Origin: Opitutaceae bacterium | Lineage (GTDB): Bacteria; Verrucomicrobiota; Verrucomicrobiia; Opitutales; Opitutaceae | Length of the DNA stretch: 8,014 nucleotides | Direction: 5' to 3' | Assembly: GCA_023269455.1 (NCBI GenBank) | Contig: JAHFTG010000096.1 | Coordinates: 1 to 8,014, forward strand | Shown here: positions 6,037 through 8,014 of the stretch, in pieces | Layout: each line of letters starts with the position of its first letter | How positions within the stretch are numbered: position 1 is the stretch's first letter | Notes under the pieces: model-generated | Told to the model about the DNA's origin: nothing | The model's database searches: none | The model's input: the letters and a program-made list of their open reading frames with translations, nothing else | Translations under genes and position numbers: made by a program

Positions 6037-7632
6037 TCAGCCGATCATTTGAACCTGCCTGACGGCGGCGGTGGTTTTGGCGGCGGGGAGGAAAATCTCG
6101 AAGGTGGTGCCTGCGCCCACGGTGGATTCCACGCGGATGAGGCCGCCGTGTTTTTTTATGATGGAGTAGGTGGTGGCGAGGCCGAGGCCGGTGCCGGTTT
6201 TCTTGGTGGTGAAAAACGGGTCGAAGATTTTTTCGAGGTGTTCGGGGCGGATGCCTGTGCCGGTGTCGATCACGGTGATGCGCACCCAGTCTCCCGCCGT
6301 AGGGAAAGGTGAGCGGCTGGAGCCGGGGAGGTGGTTTTCGGCGATGATCGCGAGCACGCCGCCGTCAGGCATGGCCTGGGCGGCGTTGACGGCGAGGTTT
6401 TGGAAAACCTGCATGAGCTGGGTTTCATCGGCTTCGACGGGGCGGAGATCGGCGAGGATGGTGACGGTTTTTTGGAGCGAGAGCGGGCCTTGGGCGATGG
6501 AGACGGCTTCGCGGAGGAGCGGCGCGAGGTGGAGGGTTTTTTTGACGAGGGCGCCATCGCGGGCGAAGGTCACGAGCTGGCGGGTGAGGTCGTTGGCGCG
6601 CCAGGCGAGGCGGTCGATCTCGACGAGGCGCGTGGCGGCTTCGGGCGGGAGCGCGGGCACGCGTTGCACGAGGGTGGCGTGGCCGATGAGCGCGGTGAGA
6701 ATGTTGCCAAAATCGTGGGCGATGCCGCTGGCGAGCATGCCGAGGGATTCGAGCTTGGAGGAGCGCGCGTCTTCGTCGGCGCGTTTGCGTTCCTGCGTCA
6801 CGTCGCGGAGGACGAGCACGGCGCCGGAGAAGCCACCGGGCGTGGAGATGAGCACGGCGATTTCGGTGATGAGGCGTTCGCGGCCGTCGGGGCCGAGCAA
6901 GCGATAGGCGTCGATGGAGCGTGCGAGGACGGGGTTCTTGAGGAGGACGAGGGCGGGGAGCGGGCGGGGCTCGCGGGTGCGTTCGTCGAGGGGTTTCAGC
7001 AGGTCGTCGATGGGGCGGCCGGCGGCGCGCTGGCGGGTCCAGCCGATGAGCTGCTCGGCGGCGGAGTTGATGAGCGAGACGTGGCCGAGGGCGTCGATGG
7101 TGATGACGGCTTCGCCGATGCTTTGGAGGGTGAGTTCGAGGAGGTGGCTTTGCGCGGCGAGGAGGCTGGCGGCGCGGCGGCGTTCGGTGATGTCGGTGAA
7201 GACGCCGAAGATGCCGACGGGGCGGTCGCGTTCGTCGCGGATGATGTCGGCGCGGACGAAGGCGGGGATGAGGCGGCCGTCCTTGGTTTTGATGTCGGTC
7301 TCGCCGTTCCAGGAACGTCCGTCGCGGATGCTGGCGTGGATCTCGGCGGCGATGATTTTGTCGGCGAAGAGCGGGGCGGGTTCGGTGACGGCGTTGAGTT
7401 CTTCGACGGTGTAGCCGAAGAGGGCGAGGTGGGCGCGGTTGTGATAGACGGAGTTGCCCTCGAAGTCGCCGATGCCGATGGCGTCGGAGGCGCCTTCGAC
7501 CGCCTGCCGGATGCGGGTGAGCGTGAGGGTGGTTTCGCGGAGGATGCGCCGCTGCCGCCGCCGGCTTTGGAAAAGCAGGACGGCGAGGATGGCGACGAGC
7601 AGCCAGGAAACGATGTCGAGGAAAACGAGCAC
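6037..7632 (-). CDS. membrane-anchored double-PAS sensor histidine kinase
   Basis: This 531-residue protein has one N-terminal transmembrane helix (about 4-21), followed by the basic cluster QSRRRQRRI that should stay in the cytoplasm. The first PAS/PAC unit spans about 38-152, ending GIFGVFTDITERRR; the second spans about 160-282, ending VLRDVTQERKR. The HisKA H-box is IAHDFGN, with phospho-acceptor His306, Asp307 and Asn310; the usual Asn after Phe is Gly here. HATPase motifs are the N-box N412/N416, G1 IDTGTG (455-460), F-box FDPFFTTK (470-477) and G2 GTGLGLA (480-486). There is no receiver domain and no response-regulator gene in the window, so it is an orphan kinase on present evidence. 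The start is GTG at 7632-7630; the only longer reading in frame ends at a stop ten codons upstream without a better start. No periplasmic sensor is present, so sensing is probably by the cytoplasmic PAS domains. Confidence 0.93.
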   Translation of the reverse strand: MLVFLDIVSWLLVAILAVLLFQSRRRQRRILRETTLTLTRIRQAVEGASDAIGIGDFEGNSVYHNRAHLALFGYTVEELNAVTEPAPLFADKIIAAEIHASIRDGRSWNGETDIKTKDGRLIPAFVRADIIRDERDRPVGIFGVFTDITERRRAASLLAAQSHLLELTLQSIGEAVITIDALGHVSLINSAAEQLIGWTRQRAAGRPIDDLLKPLDERTREPRPLPALVLLKNPVLARSIDAYRLLGPDGRERLITEIAVLISTPGGFSGAVLVLRDVTQERKRADEDARSSKLESLGMLASGIAHDFGNILTALIGHATLVQRVPALPPEAATRLVEIDRLAWRANDLTRQLVTFARDGALVKKTLHLAPLLREAVSIAQGPLSLQKTVTILADLRPVEADETQLMQVFQNLAVNAAQAMPDGGVLAIIAENHLPGSSRSPFPTAGDWVRITVIDTGTGIRPEHLEKIFDPFFTTKKTGTGLGLATTYSIIKKHGGLIRVESTVGAGTTFEIFLPAAKTTAAVRQVQMIG

Positions 7633-7792
7633 GAAGTGTGGTTGAGGCAGGCTGGGTGTTTATGATTTTGGCGCAAGGAGCGCGGGTTAAACGCTTGGTA
7701 AAAAATCACGCTCGTTCTTGCCGTTCGTTCGCGTAAACATGGGGCTTCGCGTGGCGGGCCGTGAGGGCTGCGCCGCGAATAATCTTCCGCTT
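7633..7792. promoter_or_regulatory. 160-base divergent spacer between the PAS kinase and the PHP phosphatase
   Basis: This is the longest gene-free stretch in the window and must hold start signals for two divergent genes. It has an AT-richer core at about 7686-7708 and three CGTTC units at 7713-7717, 7722-7726 and 7726-7730. A candidate -10 hexamer AATAAT at 7778-7783 ends 9 bases before the PHP-gene ATG, but no good -35 partner is seen. I could not identify a clear promoter for the kinase. No riboswitch-like fold or operator palindrome was recognised by eye. Confidence 0.4.
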
Positions 7793-8014
7793 ATGCCTGC
7801 GCGCCTGCTTTACGAATCACACTGTCACACGCCGCTTTGCGGGCATGCCTTCGGCGAGCCGGAGGATTATGCGGAGGTGGCGGAGAAACGCGGGTTGAAG
7901 GGGATTATCTTCACCTGCCATGTGCCGTTGCCGGACGGGCTTTCGGGGGATGTGCGGATGAAGCCGGAGGAGTGGGCCACGTATGTCGCGATGGTGGCGC
8001 GGGCGCGGCGGGAG
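7793..8014 (+). CDS. PHP-domain phosphatase, histidinol-phosphatase-like, N-terminal part
   Basis: The first 74 codons are present; the gene leaves the window at the right edge. The sequence begins MPARLLYESHCHTPLCGHAF, giving the PHP metal-binding motif H-x-H (His10, His12) and the LCGHA block (His18) typical of the HisJ/HisK-type histidinol-phosphatase branch. It continues with PEDYAEVAEKRGLKGIIFTCH, where His43 is the next metal ligand, followed by PLP as in histidinol phosphatases. These enzymes dephosphorylate L-histidinol phosphate in histidine synthesis with a trinuclear metal centre. No other his gene is visible, and PHP domains also serve other phosphoesterases, so the substrate is a family-level guess. 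ATG at 7793 is favoured because the metal motif begins nine residues later. No Shine-Dalgarno motif precedes it. Confidence 0.85.
   Translation, partial: MPARLLYESHCHTPLCGHAFGEPEDYAEVAEKRGLKGIIFTCHVPLPDGLSGDVRMKPEEWATYVAMVARARRE

Noticed and set aside
6331..7665. 444-codon open frame antisense to the double-PAS kinase
   Set aside because: The translation is almost all Gly, Asp, Glu, Ala and Val, typical of an antisense shadow, and it covers a clear kinase gene.
1..8014. a new defence, mobile or biosynthetic system spanning the window
   Set aside because: The genes are mostly known housekeeping, signalling and transport families; no nuclease, integrase, transposase, repeat-spacer array or toxin-antitoxin pair was found.

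Overview
The window comes from a GC-rich bacterial chromosome and carries ten protein genes, two of them cut by the window ends. No rRNA, tRNA, CRISPR array, insertion sequence or phage gene was seen. The strong C/G preference at third codon positions, GTG starts on both sensor kinases, the near absence of Shine-Dalgarno motifs and a TTGARAG heptamer repeat are compatible with a Verrucomicrobiota lineage such as Opitutaceae. That assignment is an inference from style, not from a marker gene.

Left block (1-3620), all on the minus strand, in order of transcription: a DUF985 cupin-fold protein (3620-3144), pyridoxamine 5'-phosphate oxidase pdxH (3098-2460), a soluble PAS/HisKA/HATPase/receiver hybrid histidine kinase (2444-855), a SixA-type phosphohistidine phosphatase (846-343) and an RmlD-like NAD(P)-dependent sugar-nucleotide reductase/epimerase (268 to beyond the left edge). 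The gaps are 45, 15, 8 and 74 bases, so at least pdxH, the kinase and sixA look like one transcription unit. Pairing a kinase gene directly with a phosphohistidine phosphatase gene suggests that the phosphatase resets the phosphorelay. The 74-base gap before the reductase contains four tandem heptamers.

Centre (3621-4915): a divergent 53-base spacer leads to a plus-strand M20-family metallopeptidase/deacylase with a complete metal-ligand set. It converges, with only 5 bases between stop codons, on the next minus-strand cluster.

Right block (4921-7632), minus strand in order of transcription: a membrane-anchored double-PAS histidine kinase without a receiver domain (7632-6037), a MarC-family integral membrane protein (5948-5367) and a small unrecognised protein with an N-terminal hydrophobic segment (5361-4921), which is visibly less GC-rich than its surroundings. 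A 160-base divergent spacer separates the kinase from a plus-strand PHP-domain phosphatase (histidinol-phosphatase-like), which is cut at the right end.

Most of this is ordinary housekeeping and signalling content. The points worth a second look are the kinase-sixA pair, the heptamer repeat in the reductase leader, the compositionally odd small gene after marC, and the consistent lack of Shine-Dalgarno motifs. I found no convincing evidence of a wholly new multi-gene system.
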